Positions 36,438-45,795 of a stretch of 64,000 nt of DNA are shown piece after piece (positions within the stretch are counted from its first letter, which is position 1; each line of letters starts with the position of its first letter). The stretch covers positions 248,001-312,000 of the forward strand of contig NZ_JACICD010000006.1 of NCBI RefSeq assembly GCF_014195655.1, read 5' to 3'. Both the position numbers and the translations under genes were made by a program. The DNA comes from Ancylobacter tetraedralis. Lineage in GTDB: Bacteria; Pseudomonadota; Alphaproteobacteria; Rhizobiales; Xanthobacteraceae. The notes below the pieces were generated by a model. It saw only the letters and a list, made by a program, of their open reading frames with translations, did not search any database and had not been told where the DNA came from.

Positions 36438-39400
36438 ATGCATTTCGACGCTCAACTCTGGGCGGCGACCAAAGGGTTTCGTACCCGGATCGCCGCCGCC
36501 ATCCTGCTCGGTTTTCTCTCCCTGGCGCTGGGTGTTGCCCGCTTCATCCTGCTCGGCTGGATGATCGCCCGCCTTTTCGAGGGAGCGGCCATTTCCGGGC
36601 TGGCCGAGGCTGCGGGGGCGTTGGTAGCCGTGATTCTCGCACGGATGGGCCTGGAATACGCAAGGGCGCGCGTCGCCCATGCCACGTCCTCCCGGATCCA
36701 AGATCGCCTGCGTCTCGACATCTATGACCAGATCGTACGGCTGGGGCCGGCCTGGCTTGCCGGGCATCGCACGGGAAGCATCGCCCTGTCGACCATCGAC
36801 GGCGTCGAGCAGTTGCAGACCTTTTTCGGTCAGTTCCTTCCACAGGTAGCGATCGCGGTTCTGGCGCCGGTGCTTCTCTTTGTCGTCCTGTCTTTCTGGG
36901 ACATTCCCGTGGCCGCCGTGATTTCGGCAGCGGCGGTGCTCGCCCTGATCCTTCCTGTGGTGCTCAAGCGCATGGGGGAGGAATCGACGCTGCGGCGCGT
37001 GCGTTCCTTCAAGGCCTTCGGCGAGGATTTCCTCGATGCCGTTCAGGGCCTGCCTACCCTGAAAGCCTTCGGCCAGAGCGCCGCCTTCGGCGATCGTCTC
37101 GCCAAAAAGGCCCAGCAACTGGCGGAAAGCACCCTATTCGTGCTGCAGGCCAGCCTGATGAGCCGCGCGCTCACCGACCTTGCCATCGCCGGCGGGGCGG
37201 CGGCGGCCATCTCGCTTGGCGCATGGCGTGTCAGCCATGGCCAGATGACCATCGAGGCGTTGTTGATCGTACTGATGGCGGGAACAGAAGTCTTTCGTCC
37301 CCTGCGTGACCTGCGATCGCTGCTTCATCGAGGCATGATGGCCAATGCCGCCGCTTCGGGCATCAAGGCCCTGCTGCAGGCGGAGCCGCCGAAGCCTCCG
37401 CTCGAGACGCCTGCCACGCCCGACATCGCGGCATCGATTGCCTTCAGGGATGTCCGGTTTGGCTATTCCGATGAACGCGGCGAGGCGCTTAAGGGCATCA
37501 CGTTCGCGATCCAGGCGGGAGAGCGCATCGGCATCGTCGGCTATAGCGGTTCGGGCAAGTCGACGATCGTGAAACTGCTACTGCGCTTCTACGATCCCGA
37601 TTCCGGAACCGTCCAGATCGGCGGTCGTGACGTCACGACCTTGTCGGCCGATCACATCCGCGACCAGTTCGCGGTCGTGCAGCAGGACACCTATCTCTTC
37701 TACGGCTCGGTCGAGGACAATATCCGCATCGCCCGTGCGGACGCCACGCGCGATCAAGTCGAGGCCGCGGCACGCGCGGCCAATGCGCATGGCTTCATCT
37801 CCCGCCTGCCGCACGGGTACAGTACCGTCATTGGCGAGCGGGGATTGAGGCTGTCGGGTGGACAGCGCCAGCGCATCGCGATCGCGCGCGCGATCCTGCG
37901 CGACGCTCCGATCCTCATTCTTGATGAGGCCTTGTCATCGGTCGACGCCGAAAACGAAAACCTCATTCAGGCGGAACTTGACGATCTCGCGAGGACGCGA
38001 ACGACAATCGTGCTGGCTCACCGGCTCTCGAGCGTGATCGACGCACACCGGATCATCGTGATGTCGGACGGCCGCATCGCCGACAGCGGCACACATGCCG
38101 AACTGATCGGCCGCGACGGGCCCTATAAGAAGCTGATGGCGGAACAGGTCGAGCTCAGTCACATCGACCGTGTGATCAGCGCCGACCTGGTCGCAGCGTC
38201 ACACGAAAATCACTGCGTCGCCGAACGCGAGGCTTCGGTGACGCCGCAGATGACCGAGGGTGAGAGGATCGCGGCCGGGCTGAGCCCGTTCCAGACATTG
38301 GCGACGCTGTTCAATCTCATTGTGCCGTGGCGTCGGCAACTCATCCTCACGGTCGCGTCCGGTGTCGGACGCGTCTATGCCCTTGTCGGCGTCAGCACGC
38401 TGAGCGCGCTGATCGTGGCTTCCATCAAGACGGGCTCTCCCTTCGGCTTCTATATCGCCGGGATGGCGGCTTTGGTGCCGCTCGCAGCCTTCCTGCAATG
38501 GAACGAGTCCTGGCGGTCGCACGACATGGCCTACCGGCTGCTCGCGCAGATGCGGGTCGATCTCTACCGCGCTCTCGACAAGCTCGCCCCGGCCTATCTC
38601 CTGAAGCGCCGCTCGGGCGACCTTGTCTCTCTAGGGACCCAGGATGTCGAGACGGTCGAGTATTTCTTCGCCCATGTCGTGGCGCCCGCCATCGTGGCAC
38701 TGCTTGTGCCGGTGAGCGTTCTAGTGGCCCTGTCGCTCATCGCGTGGCCCACGGCACTCACGCTGCTCCCATTCCTCGCCTATGCCGCTTTGGCGCCTGT
38801 TTTCGACAGGCGAAGGGTCGATGCCCTGGGAAGCCGGGCCCGCGCGCAGTTGGGCGGATTGAATGCCTTCGTGGTCGACACGGTGCAGGGCATGAGTGAG
38901 CTCATTGCCTTCCGCGCCGTTGGGGCGCGCCGGATGGTTTTCCAGGATCAGATTGCCGCCTATCAGCGATCGCGTGTCGACCTCAATGCCGACCTGTCCT
39001 TTCAGGTTGCCAAGCAGGAAGCCGTTGCCACACTCGGCGCGGCGGCGGTTCTGGCTACGGCGGCGCTGTTGATCAACACCCATGCCTTCGACCCAGCCTG
39101 GCTGCCGCTGGTCGCGCTGCTGTCCTCCGCCGCATTCGTCCCCGTATCCGAACTCGCCCAGGCAGCCCGGCAGCTGGCCGACTCCATCGCCTCCACCCGG
39201 CGCATTCACGCCGTGTACGCCGAACCCATCCCGGTTACCGATGGACCCGAACGGCTGCCGCAAACGGCGGGAGGCGCACGGCTTACTTTTCACGACGTGT
39301 CGTTCGCCTATGATCCAGCAGGCCCCCGGGTTCTTCAGCACATAAACCTCGATGTGCCGGCAGGCGCGCGGATCGCCCTCGTGGGATCATCCGGAGCGGG

Positions 39401-40088
39401 AAAATCAACGATCGCCAACCTGCTGTTGAGGTTCTGGGATCCTCAGGAGGGGCGGATCACCATCGACGGGCATGATCTGCGCGATGTCAAGCTCGACGAT
39501 CTGCGCCGGCACATCGCACTCGTCGCCCAGGACACCTATCTCTTCAACGCAACCCTGGTGGAGAACATTCGCCTTGCACATCCCGACGCGACCCAGGCGG
39601 CGCTCGACCTCGCCATTCAGCGGGCTGCATTGGCGGATTTCGTAGCGTCGCTGCCGAACGGTTTCGATACCCATGTCGGCGAGCGGGGCGTCCAGCTTTC
39701 GGGCGGGCAGCGTCAACGTATCTCGATCGCCAGGGCATTCCTCAAAAACGCTCCCGTCCTGATCCTCGATGAGGCGACCTCCCATCTCGACGCCTCCAGC
39801 GAAGCGCATGTGCGCGCGGCCCTCGACCAGCTGATGCTCGATCGGACGACGATCATCATTGCTCACCGCCTTTCCACGATCCGGGCGGCCGATGCGATTC
39901 TGGTGATGCATGACGGACGGATCGTCGAGATGGGGACCCATGACGACCTTATACGGCAGCAGGGGTTCTATGCCCGGTTGGTCGCGCATCAGGCGGCGGG
40001 CCCGATCGGACATATGCGCCCGTTGTGTCCTCGCGCGGCTGAGGCCCGCTCCCAGGCCGGCTCGGTAGGTTCCACGAGACGCGGATGA
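36438..40088 (+). CDS. Single-chain fusion of two half-size ABC transporters (exporter fold)
   Basis: 1216 residues in the order TMD1 (about 15-310), NBD1 (335-575), TMD2 (620-900), NBD2 (945-1185). Seen: Walker A GYSGSGKSTIVK near residue 371 and GSSGAGKSTIAN near 981; LSGGQRQR signatures near 471 and 1087; both Walker B regions end LDEA; and both H-loops are present (AHRLS). TMD1 resembles CydD and TMD2 resembles CydC, but the halves are one polypeptide. Known: exporter-fold pairs such as YbtPQ and IrtAB import metal-siderophores, while CydDC exports thiols or heme. Context favours metal handling. The last 30 residues are unlike any NBD tail and may be readthrough past a rearranged 3' end. 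Confidence 0.9.
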   Translation: MHFDAQLWAATKGFRTRIAAAILLGFLSLALGVARFILLGWMIARLFEGAAISGLAEAAGALVAVILARMGLEYARARVAHATSSRIQDRLRLDIYDQIVRLGPAWLAGHRTGSIALSTIDGVEQLQTFFGQFLPQVAIAVLAPVLLFVVLSFWDIPVAAVISAAAVLALILPVVLKRMGEESTLRRVRSFKAFGEDFLDAVQGLPTLKAFGQSAAFGDRLAKKAQQLAESTLFVLQASLMSRALTDLAIAGGAAAAISLGAWRVSHGQMTIEALLIVLMAGTEVFRPLRDLRSLLHRGMMANAAASGIKALLQAEPPKPPLETPATPDIAASIAFRDVRFGYSDERGEALKGITFAIQAGERIGIVGYSGSGKSTIVKLLLRFYDPDSGTVQIGGRDVTTLSADHIRDQFAVVQQDTYLFYGSVEDNIRIARADATRDQVEAAARAANAHGFISRLPHGYSTVIGERGLRLSGGQRQRIAIARAILRDAPILILDEALSSVDAENENLIQAELDDLARTRTTIVLAHRLSSVIDAHRIIVMSDGRIADSGTHAELIGRDGPYKKLMAEQVELSHIDRVISADLVAASHENHCVAEREASVTPQMTEGERIAAGLSPFQTLATLFNLIVPWRRQLILTVASGVGRVYALVGVSTLSALIVASIKTGSPFGFYIAGMAALVPLAAFLQWNESWRSHDMAYRLLAQMRVDLYRALDKLAPAYLLKRRSGDLVSLGTQDVETVEYFFAHVVAPAIVALLVPVSVLVALSLIAWPTALTLLPFLAYAALAPVFDRRRVDALGSRARAQLGGLNAFVVDTVQGMSELIAFRAVGARRMVFQDQIAAYQRSRVDLNADLSFQVAKQEAVATLGAAAVLATAALLINTHAFDPAWLPLVALLSSAAFVPVSELAQAARQLADSIASTRRIHAVYAEPIPVTDGPERLPQTAGGARLTFHDVSFAYDPAGPRVLQHINLDVPAGARIALVGSSGAGKSTIANLLLRFWDPQEGRITIDGHDLRDVKLDDLRRHIALVAQDTYLFNATLVENIRLAHPDATQAALDLAIQRAALADFVASLPNGFDTHVGERGVQLSGGQRQRISIARAFLKNAPVLILDEATSHLDASSEAHVRAALDQLMLDRTTIIIAHRLSTIRAADAILVMHDGRIVEMGTHDDLIRQQGFYARLVAHQAAGPIGHMRPLCPRAAEARSQAGSVGSTRRG

Positions 40089-40773
40089 CCGAGGCGTTGA
40101 TGATGGAGGCGAGAATAACGAGCAGCAAAGCCGCGAACGCCATTGAGATCCCTTGGACGCACCGCGCGCCGGTTGATCGCGACGTTTCCTCCTCCGGGAT
40201 TTGTCCCTGGTGACGTTGCCCCCACGTCTATCCAGCTGTGAGTTCGTTCTGGCGGTTGGGTTTGTCTTCTCGGGCGTGTGGAGCGGCGAGTGCAGACGCG
40301 GAGCCATTCATGGCGCGGAGCGTCGGAAGCCGGTGGCTTTACACGCCCGCCGTTCGCTCATCCCATGGGCTTCCGTGAGGTGGGCGACAGCTTTGCGCTC
40401 GGCGGCGGACTGTCGGCTATTGGCTAGGCCTGACGATAAGCGGACATATCTCGAAGGAAGGCCAAGGCCGAAATTGATCACTTACGGACCTCAACAGCGC
40501 CCGCTTTTGGTTAAATTAATGAATGCCAACATGTCGAACTATAAGTATATTTTGTTATTTTTAGCATAGTTTTATAATGAAAATGCACATATCATTTGTT
40601 CAAATGTCCATTCATCTTCATTTATTATATATACATGCATATATTATCACATCTCCTATATCGTTTGTTTCATTGATTCGAATTGCGTTATTTTTATATC
40701 ATTCGGAAAAATATATAAATCATAAGATAACCGACCTTCGTAAATTGACGGAATTTTATTAAATATGCACCAT
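40089..40773. other. Gene-free region with an AT-rich island
   Basis: 685 bp without a supportable gene. From about 40500 to 40790 the base composition drops to roughly a quarter to a third GC, against about 65 percent around it. Short frames here (for example 61 codons at 40577) have no coding character. The first part (40089-40480) is GC-rich, and an antisense frame from 40143 reads MAFAALLLVILASIINASVI, a lone hydrophobic segment that may be gene debris. Confidence 0.6.
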
Positions 40774-41547
40774 TTATCTAGCAGAATTATATCTATCAAA
40801 TGCAACGTTTGCGGCTTCCCTCAATAGACCGACATCTGATCCGATGGCCATGAAATCGGCGCCGGCCGCCTTATACATCTCGATCAGTCCGGGATCCGAT
40901 GTCAGCACGCCGCATTTCTTGCCCGCGCGCTTGATGCGCTGGAAGGCGTCGAGCACGGCGTTCCGCACGCTCTCGTGCCCGGGATTGCCGAGGCACCCCA
41001 TATCGGCGGCAAGGTCGGCCGGCCCGATGAAGAGGCCGTCCACCCCGTCCATCGCCGCGATGGCATCGAGGGCATCGAGGCCCTTGCGGGTTTCGATCTG
41101 CAACAGCAGGCAGATCTGCTCATTGGCGGTCGTCAGATAATCGGCCTGCGCACCGAAGCCGGACGCACGCACCAGCGCAGCGCCCACTCCGCGCTGGCCC
41201 TTCGGAGGATAATGGATGGCGTCGAGCAGCGCTTCAACCTGTGCAACGCTCTCGACCATGGGGATAAGCAGCGTCTGGCAACCGGCATCCAGCACCTGCT
41301 TGATGACCCAAGCCTCGCTCATGGGCGGGCGGATCACCGGGGTGACGGGAAAGGCCGACATGGCCTGCATCTGCGCGATCGCCGAGCGCACGTCGTTCGG
41401 GGCGTGTTCGAGATCGATCAGCAGCCAGTCGAACCCCGCCCCGGCGAGCAGTTCGGCGCTGAGAGGACTGGCAAGCGCGACCCACAGGCCGGTCTGGCGC
41501 TTTCCCTGCAAAAGCGCGGCCTTGAAACGGTTGATCGGCGCGGGCAT
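40774..41547 (-). CDS. hpaI: HpcH/HpaI aldolase (4-hydroxy-2-oxoheptanedioate aldolase)
   Basis: 257 residues, class II pyruvate aldolase. It cleaves 2-oxo-4-hydroxyheptanedioate to pyruvate and succinic semialdehyde. Seen: GLWVALASPLSAELLAGAGF, LIDLEHAPND, metal ligand Glu in LLQIETRKGLDALD and Asp in IGPADLAADMG. Length is normal, but the last dozen residues (VAFDRYNSAR) are encoded in AT-rich DNA and diverge from the family end, suggesting the 3' tip was replaced. Last gene of the catabolic operon, 9 bp after hpaH. Confidence 0.93.
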   Translation of the reverse strand: MPAPINRFKAALLQGKRQTGLWVALASPLSAELLAGAGFDWLLIDLEHAPNDVRSAIAQMQAMSAFPVTPVIRPPMSEAWVIKQVLDAGCQTLLIPMVESVAQVEALLDAIHYPPKGQRGVGAALVRASGFGAQADYLTTANEQICLLLQIETRKGLDALDAIAAMDGVDGLFIGPADLAADMGCLGNPGHESVRNAVLDAFQRIKRAGKKCGVLTSDPGLIEMYKAAGADFMAIGSDVGLLREAANVAFDRYNSAR

Positions 41548-41556
41548 GGCAACTCC

Positions 41557-42357
41557 TCAGGCGAAATGGCAGGCAACGCTGCCGAGAGGGCCGAAATCGG
41601 CCGTGATGGTCGAGCCCGGCGGGCACTCGATGGCGCGGATCAGTGAGCCGGAAAGGATTACTTGCCCCGCCTCGATCCGGTGGCCGCCGGCGGCGAGGCG
41701 CTGGGCGAGCCAGACCAGTCCACGCGCGGGCTGGTTCAGCACCGCCGCGCCGAGCCCGGTCTCCTCCACCGTTGCATTGCGCGAGACGATCGCCCCACAC
41801 CAGCGCATGTCGACGAGGTCGGGCCGAACCGGCCGCCCGCCGAGCACAAATCCGGCATTGGCGGCGTTGTCGGCAATGGTGTCGCAGACATTGCGCAGCC
41901 GGCCGGTGCCAGCGTCCCGCCGCTCCACCCGCGTGTCCAATATTTCAAGAACCGGCGCGACATAGGCGGTCGCTTCGAGCACATCGTGCACCCCGGCGCC
42001 GGGACCGAGATCGGTCTTCATGACGAAGGCGAGTTCGGCCTCCACGCGGGGCTGGATAAAGCGATCCGGCGGGACGGTGGCGCCGTCCTCGAAGCGCATG
42101 CTTTCGAGGAGATAGCCGGAATCCGGCATCTCGATCGCCAACGCTTGCTGCATGGCGCGCGAGGTCAGGCCGATCTTCCAGCCGACTTGGCGGTCACCGT
42201 CGGCGAGCTTGGCGGCCACCCATCTTTCCTGGATGCGATAGGCATCGCCCATCCCGATGCCGGGATAGCGCAGGCTCAGCAGGCCGATCTGCCTGCGCTC
42301 CCGCTCGGCGCCGGCGAGTGCCTGCGCGGCGGCTTCGATCTCAAGGTCGTTCAACAC
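41557..42357 (-). CDS. hpaH: 2-oxo-hept-4-ene-1,7-dioate hydratase
   Basis: 266 residues (family norm 267). It adds water to the enol-pyruvate intermediate before HpaI cleavage. Seen: GWKIGLTSRAMQQALAIEMP, the metal-binding VEAELAFVMKTDLG, and ILSGSLIRAIECPPGSTITA. Start: GTG at 42357, with GAGGGG about 9 bases before. The open frame continues upstream, but the added residues overlap the FAH gene and look unrelated. Confidence 0.92.
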   Translation of the reverse strand: MLNDLEIEAAAQALAGAERERRQIGLLSLRYPGIGMGDAYRIQERWVAAKLADGDRQVGWKIGLTSRAMQQALAIEMPDSGYLLESMRFEDGATVPPDRFIQPRVEAELAFVMKTDLGPGAGVHDVLEATAYVAPVLEILDTRVERRDAGTGRLRNVCDTIADNAANAGFVLGGRPVRPDLVDMRWCGAIVSRNATVEETGLGAAVLNQPARGLVWLAQRLAAGGHRIEAGQVILSGSLIRAIECPPGSTITADFGPLGSVACHFA

Positions 42358-42370
42358 GATTGCCGTCCCC

Positions 42371-43243
42371 TCACGCCGGAACCATCTCGCGGACGACGCG
42401 GTTCTCGAGCGTGCCGACGCCGGGAACGGTGACGCGCACAACGTCGCCATCGACGAGATAGCGGGGAGGATCGAAGCGGGCGCCCGAGCCGGTGGGCGTG
42501 CCCGTGACGATGATGTCGCCGGGCAGCAACTCGGTGAAGCTGGAGATGTAGCTGATGAGATAGGCGAAGGGGAACATCATGCGCTGCACGGTGTCCTCCT
42601 GCCGCAGCTCGCCGTTCACCCAGGTCTTCAGTGACAGGTCGGCGAGATCGCCGGCATCCTCCACCGGCACGATCCACGGCCCGATGCTGCCGGACTTCTC
42701 GAAGTTCTTGCCCTGCGTGACGTTGAACTTGGCATGGCGCATCCAGTCGCGCACGCCGCCCTCATTGCAGACCGTGAGGCCGAAGATGTGCGACAGCGCG
42801 GCCTCCTGCGGAATGCGGCGCCCGCCCTTGCCGATCACGATGACGATCTCGCCCTCGTAATCGAATTGCGGCGATTCCGGCGGCAGCAGCAGCGGCTCAC
42901 CATGGCCGGCGAACGAGCCGCGCGTGCGCAGGAACATGCTGGGATAGCGCGGCGCCTCGGAGCCGTCCTTGTACTCGGCATTGCGGTCCGCATAGTTCAC
43001 GCCGATGCAGATGATCTTGTCGGCATCCGGCACGGGGATGCGGTAGCGAATGTCGCCCAGTGCGACATCGACCGGCGCCTCCGCGGCGACCCGGCGGGCC
43101 GCCTCCAGGCCCTGCGGCGCCGCGATGAGTTCGCGCAACGAGGCGAAACCGGTGCGGGCGCCGAGATCGGCGACGCCTGCCGCATGGACCAGGCCGAAGC
43201 CATCGCGGCCGGCTGCTGAGAAGCTGACAAGTTTCAACATCAT
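42371..43243 (-). CDS. Fumarylacetoacetate hydrolase-family enzyme (HpaG-like isomerase/decarboxylase?)
   Basis: 290 residues. Seen: a short N-terminal domain (MMLKLVSFSAAGRDGFGLVH), then the FAH core with CIGVNYADRNAEYK, metal ligands in FDYEGEIVIVIG, WMRHAKFNVTQGKNF, GPWIVP and ITGTPTGSGA-like VTGTPTGSGARFDPPRYL. Context places it beside HpaF, HpaH and HpaI, where HpaG normally decarboxylates and isomerises the tricarboxylate. HpaG is often a tandem duplicate, but this is a single domain. Ureidoglycolate lyase-like or fumarylpyruvate hydrolase activity cannot be excluded. Confidence 0.85.
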   Translation of the reverse strand: MMLKLVSFSAAGRDGFGLVHAAGVADLGARTGFASLRELIAAPQGLEAARRVAAEAPVDVALGDIRYRIPVPDADKIICIGVNYADRNAEYKDGSEAPRYPSMFLRTRGSFAGHGEPLLLPPESPQFDYEGEIVIVIGKGGRRIPQEAALSHIFGLTVCNEGGVRDWMRHAKFNVTQGKNFEKSGSIGPWIVPVEDAGDLADLSLKTWVNGELRQEDTVQRMMFPFAYLISYISSFTELLPGDIIVTGTPTGSGARFDPPRYLVDGDVVRVTVPGVGTLENRVVREMVPA

Positions 43244-43341
43244 ATCCCCGTCGGTGCGGTTGAAAATCGGGCGTGGGGGCGTGCGCCGGCCACGCGCGAA
43301 GTGGCGCGGCAGCGAAACGCGAGAGGTCGGCGAGGCGCGGA

Positions 43342-44838
43342 TCAGGCTTCGTGTTCGAGATGCGCGCGGGAGCGCCGCATCGCCGGCAGCAGGAGCAGGA
43401 TCAGCAGGAGGGAGGCGACGGCGAGGAAGCCCGCACTGATCGGGCTGTCGACGAACACCATGGGATCGCCATGGGAGATCAGCAGCGCACGCCGCACGTT
43501 CTCTTCCAGCATCGGACCAAGCACGAGACCGAGAATGAACGGCGCCAGCGAAAATTCGAGCTGCAGGATCACGTAGCCGAACACGCCGAACCCCGCGCCC
43601 ATCAGCACATCCGTCGGGTCGTTCGACAGAGTGTAGATGCCGAAGCACGACAGTATGAGGATCATCGGGAACAACCAGGAATACGGCACTTTCAGCAGCG
43701 TGGTCCAAAGCCGGATCAGCGGCAGGTTGAGGATCACCAGCAGCACGTTGCCGATCCACATGCTGGCGACCAGCCCCCAGAACAGCTCGGGTCGGTCGGT
43801 GATGACATTGGGGCCGGGCGTGATGCCATGGATCATCAGCGCGCCCAGCATCAGCGCCATGGTGGCGCTGCCCGGCACGCCGAGCGTGAGGGTGGGAATG
43901 AAGGAGGTCTGCGCCGAGGCGTTGTTCGCCGATTCCGGCCCGGCGACCCCCTCGATGGCGCCATGCCCGAACCGGCTCGGCTCCTTCGCCACGCGTTTTT
44001 CCAGAATGTAGGAGGCAAACGAACTCACGGTGGAGCCGATGCCCGGCAGCACGCCGCAGAACATGCCGACGGCGGTGCCGCGCAAGATTGGCTTCACCGA
44101 CTGCTTCAGCTCGGCGCGCGTCGGCATCAGCGAGCCGACCTCCACCTGCTCCTGCGTGGTGCCATGCGACACGGCGAGTTCGCGGATGATCTCGGAGAAG
44201 GCGAACATGCCGACCGCGACCACCACGAAATCGATGCCTTCCATCAGCGACTGCTGGCCGAAGGTGAAACGCATGACACCGGAATTCACATCCATGCCAA
44301 CCAGGCCGACAAGGATGCCGAGCAGCGCCATGAGCAGCCCCTTGACCACGGCGCCCTGCACCAGCACCGAGGTCGCGACCAGCGCCATGACGATCAGCGC
44401 GGCATATTCCGCCGGCCCGAAGGCGAGCGCCGCTTGGCCCAGCATGGGGGCGAACAGCGCGATGCCGAATGTGCCGATGCAGCCGGCCACGAAGGAACCG
44501 ATCGCCGCGATGGCCAGAGCCGCGCCCGCCCTGCCCCGCCGCGCCATCTGGTAGCCGTCGATGCAGGTGACGACGGACGAGGATTCGCCGGGCACGTTGA
44601 CCAGAATGGCGGTGGAGGAACCGCCATAGGAGGCGCCGTAATAGATACCCGCCAGCATGATCATGGAGGCTACCGGCGTCAGCCCGTAGGTCATCGGCAG
44701 CAGCACGGCGATGGTCACCAGCGGGCCGACCCCCGGCAGCATGCCGATGAACGTGCCGAGGGTGACGCCGATGAGGCAGTAGAGCAGGTTGTCGAACGAC
44801 AACGCGACCTGGAATCCGAGAAGCAGACCGTCGAGCAT
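43342..44838 (-). CDS. tctA: Tripartite tricarboxylate transporter, large membrane subunit
   Basis: 498 residues, about eleven membrane helices. Seen: LIGVTLGTFIGMLPGVGPLV near the N-terminus, the TctA sequence YYGASYGGSSTAILVNVPGE, and FCGVLPGIGSTVSSFASYIL in the second half. Known: TctA forms the secondary carrier with TctB and a periplasmic TctC-type protein. Context: all three subunits are encoded within this operon, with hpaF between tctB and tctC, so the substrate is likely an aromatic-degradation intermediate or related di/tricarboxylate. Confidence 0.96.
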   Translation of the reverse strand: MLDGLLLGFQVALSFDNLLYCLIGVTLGTFIGMLPGVGPLVTIAVLLPMTYGLTPVASMIMLAGIYYGASYGGSSTAILVNVPGESSSVVTCIDGYQMARRGRAGAALAIAAIGSFVAGCIGTFGIALFAPMLGQAALAFGPAEYAALIVMALVATSVLVQGAVVKGLLMALLGILVGLVGMDVNSGVMRFTFGQQSLMEGIDFVVVAVGMFAFSEIIRELAVSHGTTQEQVEVGSLMPTRAELKQSVKPILRGTAVGMFCGVLPGIGSTVSSFASYILEKRVAKEPSRFGHGAIEGVAGPESANNASAQTSFIPTLTLGVPGSATMALMLGALMIHGITPGPNVITDRPELFWGLVASMWIGNVLLVILNLPLIRLWTTLLKVPYSWLFPMILILSCFGIYTLSNDPTDVLMGAGFGVFGYVILQLEFSLAPFILGLVLGPMLEENVRRALLISHGDPMVFVDSPISAGFLAVASLLLILLLLPAMRRSRAHLEHEA

Positions 44839-44845
44839 GGCGACC

Positions 44846-45274
44846 TCAGATCTTAATGGGGAGCTTGAGGCCGACGCTGAAGATCAGGATCGGAACCAGA
44901 ATGCCGATCACGATCAGCATAAGCAGCGTCTTAAGCTTGCGATTGGGGTCCGCCAGCCACGCCGCGATCACCAGATAGGTCACGGCGACGACGATGCCGA
45001 ACTCGATCAGGAAGGCAAAGCCGGCAATCGCCGCGGTGATGAGAATGAACGGGCGCCAGGCGATGGCGAACGGGACCGCATCCGCCGGCCCACGCAGGCT
45101 GCGCAGAAACAGCAGCACGCCCAGCCCAAGCATGAGCGTCGACACGATGGTCGGGAAATATCCCGGCCCCATGCTCAGCGCCGATCCCACCGGATAGCTT
45201 CGCGACATCAGCAAGGCGGACAGGCCTAAGGCGGCGAATATCAGTCCACCCAGGCCATCCTTGGTAATGGGCAT
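44846..45274 (-). CDS. tctB: Tripartite tricarboxylate transporter, small membrane subunit
   Basis: 142 residues, four membrane helices. Seen: LIFAALGLSALLMSRSYPVG and GPGYFPTIVSTLMLGLGVLL, the characteristic TctB GPGxFP motif. It precedes tctA by 7 bp in the same direction. TctB proteins are poorly conserved; the assignment rests on this motif, the helix number and position. Confidence 0.9.
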   Translation of the reverse strand: MPITKDGLGGLIFAALGLSALLMSRSYPVGSALSMGPGYFPTIVSTLMLGLGVLLFLRSLRGPADAVPFAIAWRPFILITAAIAGFAFLIEFGIVVAVTYLVIAAWLADPNRKLKTLLMLIVIGILVPILIFSVGLKLPIKI

Positions 45275-45327
45275 GGAGGCTCCTCCCCATTTTTTTAGCC
45301 GTTTTTTCTGGCCGTTATTGCGGTCCT

Positions 45328-45726
45328 CTAACGGGACCCGGCCCTTTGATTTATGTATTCGTGCAGATTGTTGAACTTGTAGTTCAGGTCGGCGCTCATT
45401 TCCTGCACCTCGAAGGCCACCGCGAGCGGCCGGCGGTCATGGAGCGGCTTCAGCAACTCACAGACCTGCTCGAAGACCCGGTCGGCCGCGGCCTTCCTGG
45501 TCTCGAGGTCGCGCCCCGCGCCAATGCGCAGCACGACATGCACGAAGCTGTTGGCCGGATCGCCGTCGCCGACGATGTAGTCGGTGATGACCTGAAACCG
45601 GACCCGCACGCCGCCGAGCGGAAAGATCCCGGTCTGAAGTGCCGCGTCATAGATGCGCTGCTTGAGCTGCTGGACTTCGGGTTCGTCGACGATATTGGCC
45701 GAGCATTCGATCCAGGCGTGAGGCAT
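45328..45726 (-). CDS. hpaF: 5-carboxymethyl-2-hydroxymuconate isomerase
   Basis: 132 residues, the normal length of CHMI. Seen: MPHAWIECSANI at the N-terminus puts Pro at position 2, the catalytic base of the tautomerase superfamily after Met removal. FVHVVLRIGAGRDLETRKAA and the C-terminal EMSADLNYKFNNLHEYI match the family. It isomerises the ring-cleavage semialdehyde-derived acid in homoprotocatechuate degradation. Its placement between tctB and tctC ties transport to that chemistry. Confidence 0.93.
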   Translation of the reverse strand: MPHAWIECSANIVDEPEVQQLKQRIYDAALQTGIFPLGGVRVRFQVITDYIVGDGDPANSFVHVVLRIGAGRDLETRKAAADRVFEQVCELLKPLHDRRPLAVAFEVQEMSADLNYKFNNLHEYINQRAGSR

Positions 45727-45795
45727 GCCGCTGTTCCTTGCTGCGCGTTGAGAAGCGGGAGATCGCGGCGCGACCTCCCGGATGGGTGTCGGCGC

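Noticed and set aside
40577-40762. A 61-codon frame in the AT-rich island
   Set aside because: Ile/His/Tyr-rich product as expected from AT-rich non-coding DNA; no ribosome site.
43273-44856. A 527-codon plus-strand open frame opposite tctA
   Set aside because: His/Gln/Asp/Arg-rich shadow; TctA motifs on the other strand are unmistakable.
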